DNA of 64,000 nt from assembly GCF_020740795.1 (NCBI RefSeq), contig NC_067286.1, positions 16,620,350 through 16,684,349 of the forward strand, written 5' to 3'. The stretch comes from Apus apus (taxonomy: Eukaryota; Chordata; Aves; Apodiformes; Apodidae). Positions 45,286-58,367 of this stretch are shown piece by piece. Below the pieces are notes generated by a model, which was given only the letters and a program-made list of their open reading frames with translations, made no database searches and was not told where the DNA came from. Within the stretch, counting starts at the first letter, position 1, and each line of letters opens with the position of its first letter. The translations under genes were made by a program, and so were the position numbers.

Positions 45286-48200
45286 GTGGGTTTAAGGATT
45301 ACTCTCCATATGTCTATAAGCTTAAACGCATAACACCCCACATCCACAGATCACGAGCCAGGAAAACAAACATGCACTTGTTCTAAAAAAAGCCAATAAC
45401 AAACACTGTGTGGAGCAACATGGGGAAGAGAAGGGATGCACAGAGTGAAGAGGACAAATTGCCTGTAGAAAAAGCCCAGTTTACAGGAAGATAATGGAAT
45501 CTGAATTTATTTTATTGTGTTTATTTAAGACCAAAAGAAATCCTAGAAATAAACAAAGCCATTGCACATGAGACCACATGAATGAAAGTGGGTTGCTCCA
45601 CATCTCTAGAGATTCTTAGAAACTGAACTCAAAGAGAGTACACATCATCTCTAGCTTCTCCACTGAAAGTACTGTGGAGGGCACCTCACACCCCTTACTG
45701 GGAACAAGGTGGAATTTCATCCTATCACTCAAGGCACTGACAAGGGACAGCAGAAGATATCCAAGCTGCTTACACATGGCAGTTTCCCTGCCTAAAAACT
45801 GGACATTACCATCTGATGTCCTCCTAGGTCAGTCTACTAAATCATAGCCCACAGAATGCTAACCTTATTGCAGTTATCAAATTTTGTTATGTATTTTACA
45901 GTGCATTTTAAATACTGTTTGGGGATAGTGCTTTCATGATAACCAGTAAAAGCCTTCTCCAGCATGTGGGCATCCAACTGTGTATTTAACAAGAAGCTGT
46001 TTGCTCCTGCTAGCCACATGTAGTCCCATTTTCAGAGGCAACATAATGGTTGCATACCTACTGGTGCCTGATGTCCTGAAAAAAAAAAAAAGAGTACTTA
46101 AAATCAAGTCCACGATTCTGTCCATCCGGAGAGACAACTGTGCTTTCCAGCATTAGTCACCCTTTGCATCTCCATCACCACCAAGCTTATAAGCATGAAA
46201 GCTGGAGATCAGCTATTTCTGCTGCTCAAGGGACTTTGTCATATGCTGGGATATTCCTACAGCTAATGTAGGATTGCTATGTTTAGTCCAAATAGGAAAT
46301 TTGATACACAACTCTTTACGTTTTCTTTGTGTGCAAAGGATATGGAGCCGACCAAGATTTCCCCAAGCCAAGCTGCAAACAGACTTGGAAACAAAACCAA
46401 AAGTCCCATTTGCCTTTTTGAAGTGTTCCAATTTTGTAATGATGCAATCAGGAGAGCTCAGTTATAATCAAACCATCACTGAAGTTTTCATTTTGCTGGT
46501 CTTATCCTCTCTCTTGTAACCCCTTCTCTATTTCAAGGGAAAAAAAAAAAAAAATAAGAAGAATAATCCAAGTGTCTAAAGCTTGGATTTCTCTGATCTC
46601 AGTTTTCCAGGAAAGAGCTGAGAAGAGGTAGGTTGGAAATTAGTGGATCCCAGGTAAGCCTTTGCAGGAAAATTCAACATACTCCAGGAGAAGGCTATGA
46701 AGATCCATGCAGCAATACAAAGACAAAAGTGCAGCTTAAAACATGTAGAATGTCTAATGCAGATAAAGATGGCCTTACCACTTCATGATGAAGTGGCACC
46801 TTACTGTAATGCAGATAGTTGGATGCTCATGCATAGGAGTCTTCAAGATTCACAGCAGTCACAAGATTCACAGCATTAGGGTGAAGCAGAAGAGCCAATA
46901 TTGATTAAACCTGGGAGACTAAATTAATCTGGCCAGGGAAGATGGTTTCAGAAGCAATTGTACTTTAATCCACTTTGTCCTGCAGCAAGGACAACCACCC
47001 AGGACAAACCAGCGACTCACACACGGTGATGAGGAAAGCCTTATGTCCTGCATCTGCTGGTCTTCACACTGGCCTGCATCCACAGCCCAGCCCCACTGCA
47101 CAGGGACACAGGATGAAGAATTGTCATGGGGAGAGTGAAGCCCACAGTGGGAAGCAGAGGAAGGCAAGCCTGGCTGCATGGTTTAGCCTTTCTGCCCCAA
47201 GACTGAAGGGCAGAGGTATACATCAAGCATGGCAAGTCCTTCAGAGACAAACTTGGCACAAGAGCATTGCAGAGGAGAGAAGAAATGCCTGGAGGCAAGA
47301 GAAGATTTCTACCAGCAGTTGGGAGCCATTGCAGCATGTCCCAGCTTGAGGCACCATGCTGAGTGAGGGAAGGGGAATGCTGCTGAAGACAGAGCTTGGT
47401 TATTGTCCAATGTCCAACAGCCTCCAGCAGTTGGTAAGAGCCTAAATTGCCGCTTACAGAAAACCTCTTGCCCCACAGCCTGCTCAGAGATCCTGCAGCT
47501 CGGGAAGGGTGAGGAGGAAAAAAACACTACCTGTGCTTAAGCAATGAGAAAGCTGATAAGGTGGTGTTGAGCAAGTGACACAGGGGTGAGCCAGAAGGGT
47601 TTGGGAGCAAAAAAGCAATCACAAAACATCCTGAAGTAGGGAAAAGGTTGAACGTAGTTCAGGGGGGTGGCGAGGAACTGGAAAGCAGGGACCTGTCAGC
47701 ATACAGAACAGCCAAGATCCTCCAAGAACAGAAACAAGGCAAGATCCTCCAAGGTATCAGTCATTTTGCTATTCAGTCAAAAGAAACCTCCCTTGTGAAT
47801 GAGCCCACAGGGAAACAGCGCTGTGCAGTGGTTCTTTGGAGTGGTAGGTGGATCCTAGAGGACATTCTGTGACAGTCACTGGCCCTTCACAAAAGGATGC
47901 TGGAAGAAAGATCAGAGATGAAGGCACTTCGCTTCAAGCTGCTTGCAGACTCCCAGGTCTCCCTTTGTTTGCCCAGGTAGGGCAAAAAAAACTGTGGATA
48001 ACCTAGCAAAACCTGTTTCCTATAAAAAACTGATGCTCAGTAGGATCCCAACTGGTGCATCAAAACAACCTTTAGGGGAAAGAAGAGGACTGATTAAAGA
48101 GGAGACCTTAAAATAGGTTTCTGGAAATCACAGGCAGAGATTAAAATTGAGGATATAAGTCCAGTGGGTTCATCCGTGTTTACATCTAAAAAACATAGCT

Positions 48201-49352
48201 TTGGGCAGGCTTGGGTTTCTACTGCTACCCATCTCAAAGTGGCACTCAAGAGAGCTTCTCTTATAAATGAGCACCATGAAAGAGAAAAAAAACCCAAATC
48301 CACAGAACAATATGCTGCACTCAAAAGCCAGGTCCTTGAGGGGAAAAACAAACAAGCAACAACAACAAAAAAGAAGAAACACAGCCCCTAGAAGAATTCA
48401 GAAACAAAAGGTGTATTGTAGCAGACAGAGCTATTTATAAACTTGGTTATGAAATAAAGCTTTTTTTTATAGCAGGAAAAAAAAAACAGAAACAAATGAA
48501 TGAGCTTATTTTCACCCCGACAACTTCCTCTCTTCTCACAGTGCCAGATGCTGCCTGGTTGGATCCAACCAGTTATCACCTCCGTCTATGCCATTCCTCC
48601 TTATTGCTGCTACCCTGTACTATCAGCCACTCATGGTAACACCAGGATATCTATTACATAAACACAATACAAGCACAAGATCCAAAGACAGTTTCAAGAG
48701 GGCACAAACAGCAACTCAACTCAGCCTTCCCACTGACTACACGTTAGAGGACAGTCCCTTCTGCTCTTTTGGTCTACCCAACACAGCAGATGTTCATGTC
48801 TGCCCTACTACAGACCTATTAGGGACTGGTTCCAAGAGGTTACTGAAATAATTTAAAGTTTTTTTACCCTGATTAAATCAATAAATTGGGGAATTAGACC
48901 TGAGAAGTATGTGAATTTCAGCAGTACATCAGTTCCCATGCTCAGCCAGAATGACCTCCAGCTATCTACTTCTCCTTGCAACATAAGAGAGCATAAGAAA
49001 AAATAGCAAATAGATTGTTCTTCAAACTAGCAAAGGCAAACACATCTTCACCCAAATGGCAGTAGCTAAGGGACTTATTCTGCAGATTAAACTAACACAA
49101 GTGCCCAGTTTCCTAGCAGCATCTGAAAGTCAAAGACCCAAGTAAATCTCCACCATACATCCACTCCCTCCCAGCTCAGAAAGTCAGGTGTTTGCCCAGC
49201 AGCAAGGCTCCAGCTGTTACCTCCAGTACCTTCCAACTCACCCAAAGTGTAGCTGGCAGAAACAGCCCCAATGTCTCACCAGAACAGCATGATTTTGTTA
49301 CACAGTGCAAGGTCATACCTCACCTACCTGATTAATGAGTTCTCCAGACCTG
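45286..49352 (-). other. Between PRR33 and LSP1 stop; possible long LSP1 3' UTR
   Basis: No coding sequence is supported. This is the 3' side of LSP1. I find no AATAAA on the minus strand close to the LSP1 stop; three lie within 20 bp at 45525-45506, and an ATTAAA at 46969-46964. The LSP1 3' UTR may therefore be up to 3.9 kb long, or use a variant signal nearer the stop. A MEF2-type word CTATTTATAA occurs at 48431-48440. Confidence 0.5.
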
Positions 49353-49439
49353 CTATTGCTCTGCAGCATCCTCTAGCAACACCTTCTTGTACTGGCCATG
49401 GCCTGTTGCAACAAATTTATACTTTTTGCCAGGAGTGGA
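49353..49439 (-). CDS. LSP1: LSP1 last coding exon, YKFVATGHGQYKKV
   Basis: The last exon opens after CCTCTCAG and encodes STPGKKYKFVATGHGQYKKV then LLEDAAEQ and a TAG stop at 49355-49353. KRYKFVATGHGKYEKV is the invariant C-terminal motif in mammals. The 3' UTR continues to lower coordinates with an unresolved end. Confidence 0.97.
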   Translation of the reverse strand, partial: STPGKKYKFVATGHGQYKKVLLEDAAEQ

Positions 49440-50167
49440 CTGAGAGGGAAGAGAAAGAAACAGCCTGAGCATGTTTTCTCCCTTAAATAGACAGTCAAGA
49501 TAAAACAACTGAAGCCAGAGAAGCATCTGATACAGTTATCTATTATCCCAGGGGACTTGGAGACGGCCTACTCTCTACTCCCTTCCTGTCCTTTCCCCCT
49601 CAACTTTTTGCACAGACTGACCACCAGTTTTTGTAAGTGTAAGGTAACACAGCAAGGGTGAGATGTGTGGTAGGAAAGGGAAGATGCAATGCCAGGCATA
49701 ACGAGGGAGGGCTCCTCCCAGAGGAGCCCCAAGCCAGGGTTGGTTGCACCCATGGCAAGAGCCAGTTTCATTTACCACATACTGGCAGCAGTACTGATCC
49801 AGGAACAAACAAGGTATTTCAGTCTTCCTCTCCCAGCCTAGACAGTTTGAGCAGCAGCTGCTTGCTGCATTTTAATAGGCATTCCCACAAATGTATCAGT
49901 AGGCACAAGATCCCAAACATTGATACTGTCTTAGATTCAGTTCCACTTAACTTTGCATGTTTTACTCTCCAGACTAAGAAAGCAAAGTAACTCACATCTG
50001 CAGTACAATTTTTGCCTTGAAGTCTGAGGCTCCCAACCCACAGCCTGAGAACAACATACTATGCAAGAGCCCTTTTCATCTTCTCAGTACTTCCAAACCC
50101 AGCTAAGAGCTCTTTTCTTTTTCACAGCAGAGGAAGTGCTTTCATACTCACACAGATACTAACTCAC

Positions 50168-50248
50168 CTTGATGTTGGTCTCAGGTTTGGGATTGCCCTT
50201 CTGTTCCCAAAGGCTTCTTTTACTCACAATGTCTCCAGCCACAATATC
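50168..50248 (-). CDS. LSP1: LSP1 exon, DIVAGDIVSKRSLWEQKG
   Basis: This 81-nt exon encodes 27 codons, DIVAGDIVSKRSLWEQKG then NPKPETNIK, between CTTCCCAG and GTGAGTTAG. The KRSLWEQKG motif is a conserved caldesmon/LSP1 villin-headpiece-like actin-binding element. Confidence 0.97.
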
Positions 50249-51038
50249 CTGGGAAGATTATGTTCTCATTACCCTTCACTGCTACCACTGCTGAACACAC
50301 CTTTGTTCACATCCCTTTCAAACCCACATATCCCATCTCCTTTTTCTTTCCAATATCACATCGCATGACATACGACAGCTGCAGCTAAAACCCTCGACTC
50401 TGAAAATATCTTCCTATTCCACGTAGATCCCATATTTTCCTCTTTCTCACTCTCTTCAACTAGAGCTTGGATCCGAAATACAATGTGTGTGTTTTCCTAA
50501 GTCTAACTATTTAAAACATACTAACATGAAGGCTTTTTTATATGGAAGGTATTCTGCTCACATAAACACAGGCTTGCAACCTGTGTGTTAAACAATCAGC
50601 TTCACTGACAATGACCAGAAAGTGAAATTAAGTGCAATACATAATACTCTCAGCATTTTGCCATTTTACAAAATTTATCACCTTAGTACAAGATCCAGCT
50701 TTGTGCTCAACAACTGGAGCTCAGTCCTAGCCCCTGCAGAACACAGACATTTTCCACACCAGCTCAATCTATCCCCATTTCAATGCAAGGCTTCAATCAG
50801 TATCAGAGGCATCCCCAGCTGTACCACCATGAAACAATTTAGGACCCTAGCACAGATGAAGCAAATCCCTGAGGTCTTGGCATTGTATGCTGGTGAAGGA
50901 GATGGAATCTCTAACACAGATGCCTTTAGATCTGGTGGGCACCACCAATGAGCTATCTCAACAGGCTTACAGGAGTACATCCCACAGGTCAGCCCCTCTC
51001 CCCACGCATGAGCAAGGCAGGTCCCATCAGTGCCATAC

Positions 51039-51179
51039 CTTACAGGATGAGGACTTTACAGCAGACTGAGCTGCCACCTCTCCAGTCTCCCAGAGGCTTT
51101 TTGTGCTGGCTACCATCATGCTTGTGGTGGGAAGGTCCAGAGAGGGCTGTCGGACAGGTTTTGGAGCCTTTGTGGATGT
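51039..51179 (-). CDS. LSP1: LSP1 exon, VASTKSLWETGEV
   Basis: This 141-nt exon encodes 47 codons in phase 0, including KAPKPVRQPSLDLP and MMVASTKSLWETGEVAAQS. VASTKSxWETGEV is diagnostic for LSP1. Serines in this part of mammalian LSP1 are targets of PKC and MAPKAPK2. Acceptor TTTCCAG, donor GTATGGCAC. Confidence 0.97.
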
Positions 51180-51560
51180 CTGGAAATACATGGAGGAAGA
51201 CCACTGTTAGGGAGCGTGAGCTTTCTTCCCCTGCCCCCCCCCCCCCACCTCTGGTAATTGGAGGTTCTGGAGGATGACGGGTTATAAAAGGAGACTTGTA
51301 GGGTCTTTCTAGTTTCTGCTAGATGCTCCCACCCTTTAAGCAAGGAACATGAGGAAACAAGGATGGGGCAGGTTGCTAAAGAAACCTACTTTATGCCATA
51401 AAGGGAGATAGAGTCAGGAGAAAGGGCTGCTCCCATCCAAGGGGAGATGACTCGGTTGTCACCTCCCAGATAATGAGGCTAAGAGGTCTGGTAGGAGAGC
51501 AACACTTGGCAAAGAGGGCTTCTGGGAGAATGGGGACAGACAGACAGTACAGCAGCCCAC

Positions 51561-51642
51561 CTCAATAGCCTGTGTGTACTGTTCCAGCCTATCATCGATC
51601 TTGGACACAGGGAGGGGAGGCTGGGTCTTCTTTATGCTGTTA
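51561..51642 (-). CDS. LSP1: LSP1 exon, SKIDDRLEQYTQAIE
   Basis: This 82-nt exon completes a serine codon, then encodes NSIKKTQPPLPVSKIDDRLE and QYTQAIE. The SKIDxRLEQYTQAIE block is shared by LSP1 and caldesmon and lies in the actin-binding half. Acceptor TCTCCAG, donor GTGGGCTGC. Confidence 0.97.
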
Positions 51643-51820
51643 CTGGAGAAGTAAGGAGAGCGTTAAGGTGATCCCACACTACCTCAGGCAGAAGGAAGGA
51701 CTTTGAGGGCCACAGGCAGCCTGTCGCTTCTGTCCATACCCAAAGCAGGGTCCTCTGGCATCCTCCATTTGGAGGAAGGGACCTGCTTTACCCCAAGGCC
51801 CACACCAACCCTAGAGATAC

Positions 51821-51864
51821 CTTTTCTTTATTGAGCGGTTCAGTGACTCGGTCCTGTCTGTGAT
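51821..51864 (-). CDS. LSP1: LSP1 exon, ITDRTESLNRSIKK
   Basis: This 44-nt exon encodes ITDRTESLNRSIKK plus two bases. DRTESLNRSI is nearly invariant in LSP1 and caldesmon-related proteins. Acceptor CTTTAG, donor GTATCTCTA. Confidence 0.96.
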
Positions 51865-54712
51865 CTAAAGTAGGAGAGAAAAGATAATTACTGTTGTACA
51901 TGGACCTCAGATGAATGTAGATCACCTTGGCTGACCATAGTTCAAACATTTCTCTTCCCTGCTCCCTCACCCAGAGCTTGGTTAGAAATGCCTCACTCAG
52001 TTCCATGTTCTCACACCGAGCAACCCTCTTCCTTGTCCTTTCCAAGGCAGCTGAGCAGAATCCCAACCAAAAGCACTAGTGCACAGTAGCAGCCCAAACA
52101 GTTTCAAGGGCAAGCCAAAAACATGCAGCTTAACTGACAGCTGAAACAGTAACCAATAGCATTTTCCCTGCTCAAGGTATCTTTCTCAGACACAAGAAAG
52201 TGACAAGTGTGGAAAAACAAGGGGGGAAACTAGAGGTGCTGCCAGCCACATCTGCACAAGAGGAGCCAAGCACAGAAGGAGCACAAGCATGAGTTCCATT
52301 GCAGCCAACCTGCACCAAAGAAACACAAAGACAGAGCAAGTCAGCACGTGGAGCTACCAGCTAGGCAGCCCTTATGGGCAAGTCATCAGAAAAGAGCATT
52401 TTGCACAAGAGGCTCCTGTGCAAGACAGGAACGCAAGCAAACACTTCATAACCACTGAATAAAGGAAAGCTGAAATGTTGCTAAACTCACAGCTTTTTCA
52501 TGCCCCAGAAAGCAAGAACACAGACAAAAATCACTTTCAAGTCAAAAGAGGGAGGGAGGCACTTCTTAACAGCAGCTCCTAGAGAGCAGCAACCAAGTAA
52601 CAAGGAGTCTTCTCCCTATGTATACTGCTCCTCATGCCATGGGAAACATCACCTACCAAGTCAGCAGATAAAAAACAGCACTAAGTGCTCATTTTAAGAC
52701 ACTTTCAGGATGCTGGTGCTAAATTTTACCTAAGCAGAAGACAAGACAGTGTCACAGAGAGGACAGATTTAACAGCTGCACCCTAAAGCACAAGGCCCAT
52801 TAAGAGGAGACCACAGCCACCAACAAACAGTGCAACCCTGGCTAAGGGAGGTGCACTAGGGAGAGTCCCTCTGCAGAGTCCCAGCACAGCAGTGTGACAG
52901 GTATCCCTCCAGCAGCAGGAATCAAGGGGTTTGGTGGTACTGGTGGAAGAAATGGTGCTGGAGGAACTGGTGCCTGCCCAAGCCCTGACTTCAGGGATTG
53001 GGTTGCCCTTCCCTCTGGGACACTGATGGGCAGGCTAGAACCTCATGGAGTGTTAACAGCACCCGAAAAGGGAATCAGGTAGATGCCTGCCCATGACTCA
53101 GCTTTTCAACAAGTAGATAAGATATCAATAGGAAAAACCTTGCCAACCCTGCCAGAGAGATGCTGTGCAGACCACCCATAGGTGCAAACCACCCACAGGT
53201 GCTTCCAAAAGGTCAGAAATTAGCATCAAGTTAAACATAGAAGGGCCTAAAAAGAAGACATAGGTGACAATAGATCTCAGCATGACAATCTAGGTGGGAA
53301 CAAACTTCTAAGCTATTTGAAGATCACCTCTGCCCTGTAGGGCAATTCCTTGCAGTGAGTCATGCATTTCTCTAGTCTCAAAGCACTTTCTAAAGGCCAG
53401 AAGAAGCCACCATTGCTCACTTAGCAAACCTCAAAACTTAGAACCCACAAGCAGCCTGAGACAAAACCAGGGTTGGTGCAAGGCTTCTCCCTGCCACCAG
53501 ACATCCATTTCAGCCCCCAGGCCACACTGGCCCTCTGAACCCCAACCACCCCATCACACTGCACCCCAACATCTGCCTGCCCCAGATGTGCATCTGGCCT
53601 CCACGAGCCACAGCTGTCAGGGGAGCTCACTGCTCACTGTAGAGGCAACGTTTCTGCTAAGCAATCCCATGCCAAAACACCTTCTTGGTAGTCAGTGTGT
53701 TTCATTCTGAGTGTTCACATAAAGCCCTGCTAGCTGGGGTGTAAAGAGCCCCCATCCTGTGGCAACATCCCAAGTTCACATTTTTCTTGAACAGCTTCAC
53801 ATTCAGCTTTGTGAGCTGGTGAGCTCTGACATCACCACAGAGACTGTATTTCTCAATCTTTCCCTTGAGTAACCATAACAGCAGCAGTTAAGTTCAGGTC
53901 AGCAAGCTATACATGTTTTAGGGTTGTAATAATGACAATTTCAGCACTGGAAGTGTGTCCCACATTTCCTCACTGGTCCCACTCCAGGGATATGCTTTGG
54001 CCACCCCCACACCACTTTTCAAATCTAACACTAGCACGTGGCCTGCATCCAAACCCACCCTTTCTCTTTTGTATGTTTTTTTTAAAGATTTCTCCATAAA
54101 CAGCAAGAATCTGATGGTTGTAGATGATGAAACCTTCCTCTTGTGAACTATTCACATCCGGGAAATATTGGCTAAGAAGCAAATAGCACAGATACAAATG
54201 CCAAAAAAATAAAGATAATACCCATAGCAGGTTAAGAGGGTGCCCAGGCTCCTCATCATGTCCCTCACTGCTATGATCAACAAGTTTAGGGCTTACATGA
54301 TAAAAAGCCATCTGCTACAGAAACCACTTCTTTGAAGCTATTGTATTTAATAGCACATGCACAAAAGTGAAGATTTGTAACAGATGCAACAGAAGTCACA
54401 ACATGCAAGTCACAGGTGGTGTTAAAAATGGATGTTTCACAAGAGCATCGATGCAGACAGATGTGATTGGGAAGTACATAATGCTTCCATTACAGCCTCC
54501 AACAACTCCAACAGGCAAAGCAGGAGTAGAGGAGGCTGACAAGGAAGATGAAGGAAACAGATCAAGTGATTTATCTCAGCCTGTAGCAGGAGTGGGATAA
54601 TAGGATTCACACCCTATGTTACTACAAGCTCTGGGTCATCTTTCCTCACCACTAATTAGGTGCTCTATTGTGATAGATGCCACTGCCCCCGAGGGGCCCC
54701 AGGAATACAGAC

Positions 54713-54838
54713 CTTGGTGGAGCATCCTGCCATGTGGTCAGAGCACAGCTCCTCCTCTACCAGGCTGGCAGGGCTTGGGGCCTTCTGGCGTTTCTCTGGT
54801 GTTTGTTCTTCTTCTTCATTTCTCCTTCGCTTCTTTTC
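54713..54838 (-). CDS. LSP1: LSP1 exon, PEKRQKAPSPASLVEEE
   Basis: This 126-nt exon encodes 42 codons in phase 0, from EKKRRRNEEEEQTPEKRQKA through PSPASLVEEELCSDHM to STK. The PSP-containing stretch lines up with the PRTPSPLVLEG region of human LSP1, which holds phosphorylation sites. Acceptor CACTCAG, donor GTCTGTATT. Confidence 0.92.
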
Positions 54839-55340
54839 CTGAGTGCAGAAAATTAACAAGCCAGGGAGTGAGCTGGTCAAAATGCAACCAAAGGGATTTT
54901 CCTCCTGTCTCCCAGGCTTCCTGCTTTACACTAAACAAACACATGAGCATAGAAACTTTGAATTCATATCACCTAATTTTGAAAGATCCAGGAAGAAGCT
55001 CATGTGTTGATTTGGGGAAAAAAAAAAATACTAAAGATTTTAGCAGCTCAACCACCCCAACAGACCAACACACCACTCAAGTTCCAGCTTTGTCTCTTGT
55101 TTAACAGGAATTATACCTCATCAGAAGAGCAAAGAAAGAAAACCTCAGCTGGGAGAAATGCAGGATTTAGAGATACATCAAGCCGAAGTGCTCCAAAGGT
55201 GCATTAAAGTATGGGGAGAGGAAAACAAGGAGCAACATTTCAATTTGAGTTCTGAAGAGCTAGCCACTGCCCACAAAACCACAGGAGAAATAATAGCACT
55301 TTCCCTCTCAGCATTTCAAGGACATGACTGGTGATCCCAC

Positions 55341-55536
55341 CTCTTGCTTGGCTCTCTCCTCATCCTCCTGCTCTTGGACCTGTTCTTCCTCTCGGCTCAG
55401 CCTTTCCTCCTCCTCAGTAACAACATTTTCCTCCCGAATCTCCTCCAGGCTTTCCTGATCCAGTTCGATCTGCTCCAGTTTGACTTCGGCTTCCCTCACG
55501 CCACCGTCCTCTTCTTCATATGACTGTTGTGGAAAC
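55341..55536 (-). CDS. LSP1: LSP1 exon, Glu-rich acidic region
   Basis: This 196-nt exon has acceptor CCTCTAG and donor GTGGGATCA. It encodes 65 codons, from FPQQSYEEEDGGVREAEV to QEQEDEERAKQE, rich in Glu and Gln and probably helical. It corresponds to the poorly conserved acidic part of mammalian LSP1. The assignment follows from phase continuity on both sides and composition. Confidence 0.9.
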
Positions 55537-58277
55537 CTAGAGGTAGGGGAGAGAGGTCAAAGAAGCAAATCATGTTATTATGAGCCTACAGACACCATCA
55601 GGTGCCTCAGACCTCTAGAAATCCTGTTTTACCGCTACACCAAGCCTACAGCTTGCTATGTGTTTTACACCAGGGTTCACAGCACTTCCATTGGTCCCAT
55701 ACAGTTCCAGGCATCCAGACGTAACAGCAGTCACATCACACCCCCAAAACTCTGAATATCAAGGATATAAATCAATTAAGAGTTGTGGCAGAGCTGAAGG
55801 CATCTGCACCTTTCCAGCCTCACCACAGGCAAGACACACAGGACAACAGAAATCAGACAGACTTCAGCACGGGGTCCTGACCTCTGCTCAGGAAAGACAG
55901 GCAGAAAGGACATTGTCACCATGATGTGGTGCTGGCTCAATTCCTTGCTCTGCTACAGCCAAAATCCCAGGGCAACCAGCATGTTCTGTGATCCTGGTGC
56001 ACAAACACAGATCTGACACTCCCCATGGTTCACAGCATCAACTTAACATGGAGCACCAAATACAGGTTTAAAACAAGACAACAGGGTTTGTACAAGAGGA
56101 TTCCTTCAGGTCTCCAAGGCTGCAGGGAGGAGGCCCAGGGGTGTTTTAAGTCATTAGCTTTGCAAAAGCAGAGGAGCCCTTACCTTTGGGCACAAAGTTG
56201 ATGGGAGCACGTAACCCCAGAGTTCTTCCTGGCTCACAGCTGTGCACCAAGATGTTATTGCCATCTTATTTTCCCTGGCCAGAGAACAGATTTCTCCTCC
56301 CACCCATTTCTTAGAAAATCACCTGGCCTGCAACAGCAAGGCTAGAGAGCTGGCTAGAGGGCAGCTGCCAGAGTGCAAGGCTGACTCACTAGTTCTGCCT
56401 GAGCAGCCAGCACAAAAACACACAAAAACCTCCTCAAGCAATGCTTTTCCACCCACATCTCTGCTGCTGGGAAGGCAGCTCACAGGACAGCCACTGTCCA
56501 GCCCTCCCAACCTACCACAAAGGGAAAAAGCTGATGCATATACTGGCTCACTTGGCTTGCCACTAATCCTGCCAAAACACCACAGTTACCCACAGCTAAT
56601 GGGTTCTGAAGGTTTTATAGCCCAGGTAACTAGTTTCTTTTAACCAGGATGCCAGCAGTGCCTCTAGCTAAAGTGTCAAGCTCATATTAAAACTTTAGGC
56701 CACCAGATATGATGCAGTCTGTAGGATGCCTTTCGCTCCACAGCCCTTTTGTATAGGAGACAGTCAGTCTGACCCAGCTTCCACCCTCCTGCATGCCACT
56801 GATAGCTGTGGGGGCACAGATGTCCCCCACAAAGCAGGGAAACAGAACCAAAAAGAAAACATGCCTCAGCACCAAAGCCCTCAGGGGATGCACAAGCTGT
56901 TTTAGCTCCATACAAAGGGGAGAGCAATCACTCCCACCCCCTCAGTTAAGTCATTATCTAAATGCATTCAAAAAACCAGAATTTGCTCCATATTCAGCTA
57001 AACAGGAGAGAGGGGAGCTAGCTACAGCACTGCTTGTCCCAGCATGGGATATCCCAGCCAGATACACAGCCTACCTGGGCTCACACCACACTCCAAGCCT
57101 GTCCTTTGAGTGAGGCAGGTAAGCAAGGAGGAAAGGAAAAGCTGCTCAAGGGACTTTAAAGGGCACTACCAGCCACTAGCAGGTGGTCCCAGCTTTTGTG
57201 AAAAGCCTGCTCCCGGCAAGCACCACCCTCCTCTGATGGCTTTCACCTGTTAGGGGTGCCACTGCCTCTGCTCAGCACCCTCCTGCCCTACTACAGAATA
57301 AACACTAGCATCACATAAAAATCAAAGGAGCAATTTCTAGAGAGGATAACGCTCTCAGTTAATTCTCTTTTGAAGGCCAAAAGAGAATAGCAGTAGCCTT
57401 TCTCTCTGGACAAGCCCTTTGAAAGGGGTGTGTAAAAAGAGGCAGCAAGCTGAAATGCAGATGGGGATGATTTCTAATTCCTTGCAAAGATGTGATAAGC
57501 AGTGCTTTGGTGAGGTGCTTGAGTGGTGCTTGTGGGGTCAAGGCTGGGAAGATATAGCTTGCAGAGTGGTCTAGCTACAGCGTTTGGGAAAAAGTAAGAA
57601 AGAGGAGAGCTCTGTTTGTTAAGTAGTAAATATTGAACTTGGGCATTTTTTCAGTCTCGTGGGTAATGAAGAGGCTGTGTTATCACAGGGTAACATCCCC
57701 TATAAAGTCAAGCTGCCAAGAGAGCTGAGTCACAGCATTGACATGCAGGTAGAAGGTGTCCAAGGGAAGTGGTTAATGCAGGAGTTTGGTTCAGCTCAGC
57801 AATGGGAGAGTGATAGGAGATAGGGATTATACAGCTGGCCCACAAGCACGTCTAAGGGCTTTTTGCTGCCTGTTTTCCACCACTGAAGGAGTCACACACA
57901 AGGTGGGCTGGAGTCATAACACCCACTATGCTGCCATGAGCCAGAAAGCAGCAATAACTTCGAACTTTTTAGGCTGGCCTGGATTATGTTAAGACGCCAT
58001 TTCAGTCCCTGCAGCAGCTCAGGTGGCTTAAATCCACTGTTGCCACTCCTCCAGATGCAGGCATCTTGGCAGACTGCCATTGCTTGGAGCGCAAAACTCA
58101 ATCCAAACATCCCTGCAGTCCGAGGCAGTCCCTGAGCCTGTTCCTCCCCACCAGCCCAAATGGCAGGCCGAGAGCACCTGTCCCAGCAGCACAGGACCCA
58201 TCCTGCCCCTCCTTGGGGACCATCCTCTTGCTGCGCACACTGGTCCCCTCCCCTTCTTACAACTGTGTCCTACCCAC

Positions 58278-58367
58278 CTCTGTTTGCGCTGCTCAAGCTT
58301 CTGGGACCAGTCACTGAACCCCTCATCCTCCTCCAGCTCTGAAGTCCCGGATGGCTTAAAGTCATAG
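58278..58367 (-). CDS. LSP1: LSP1 exon, DEGFSDWSQKLEQRKQ
   Basis: This 90-nt exon runs from acceptor TGTTTCAG to donor GTGGGTAGG. It completes a histidine codon and encodes YDFKPSGTSELEEDEGFSDW and SQKLEQRKQ plus two bases of an arginine codon. DEGFSDWSQ is a recognisable LSP1 motif. Confidence 0.95.

Noticed and set aside
48431-48440. MEF2-consensus word CTATTTATAA
   Set aside because: It is an isolated motif in the LSP1 3' region without an E-box partner, expected by chance in AT-rich DNA.
53165-53205. Short repeat of CACCCATAGGTGC-like units
   Set aside because: Two imperfect copies only, inside an LSP1 intron, with no sign of function.
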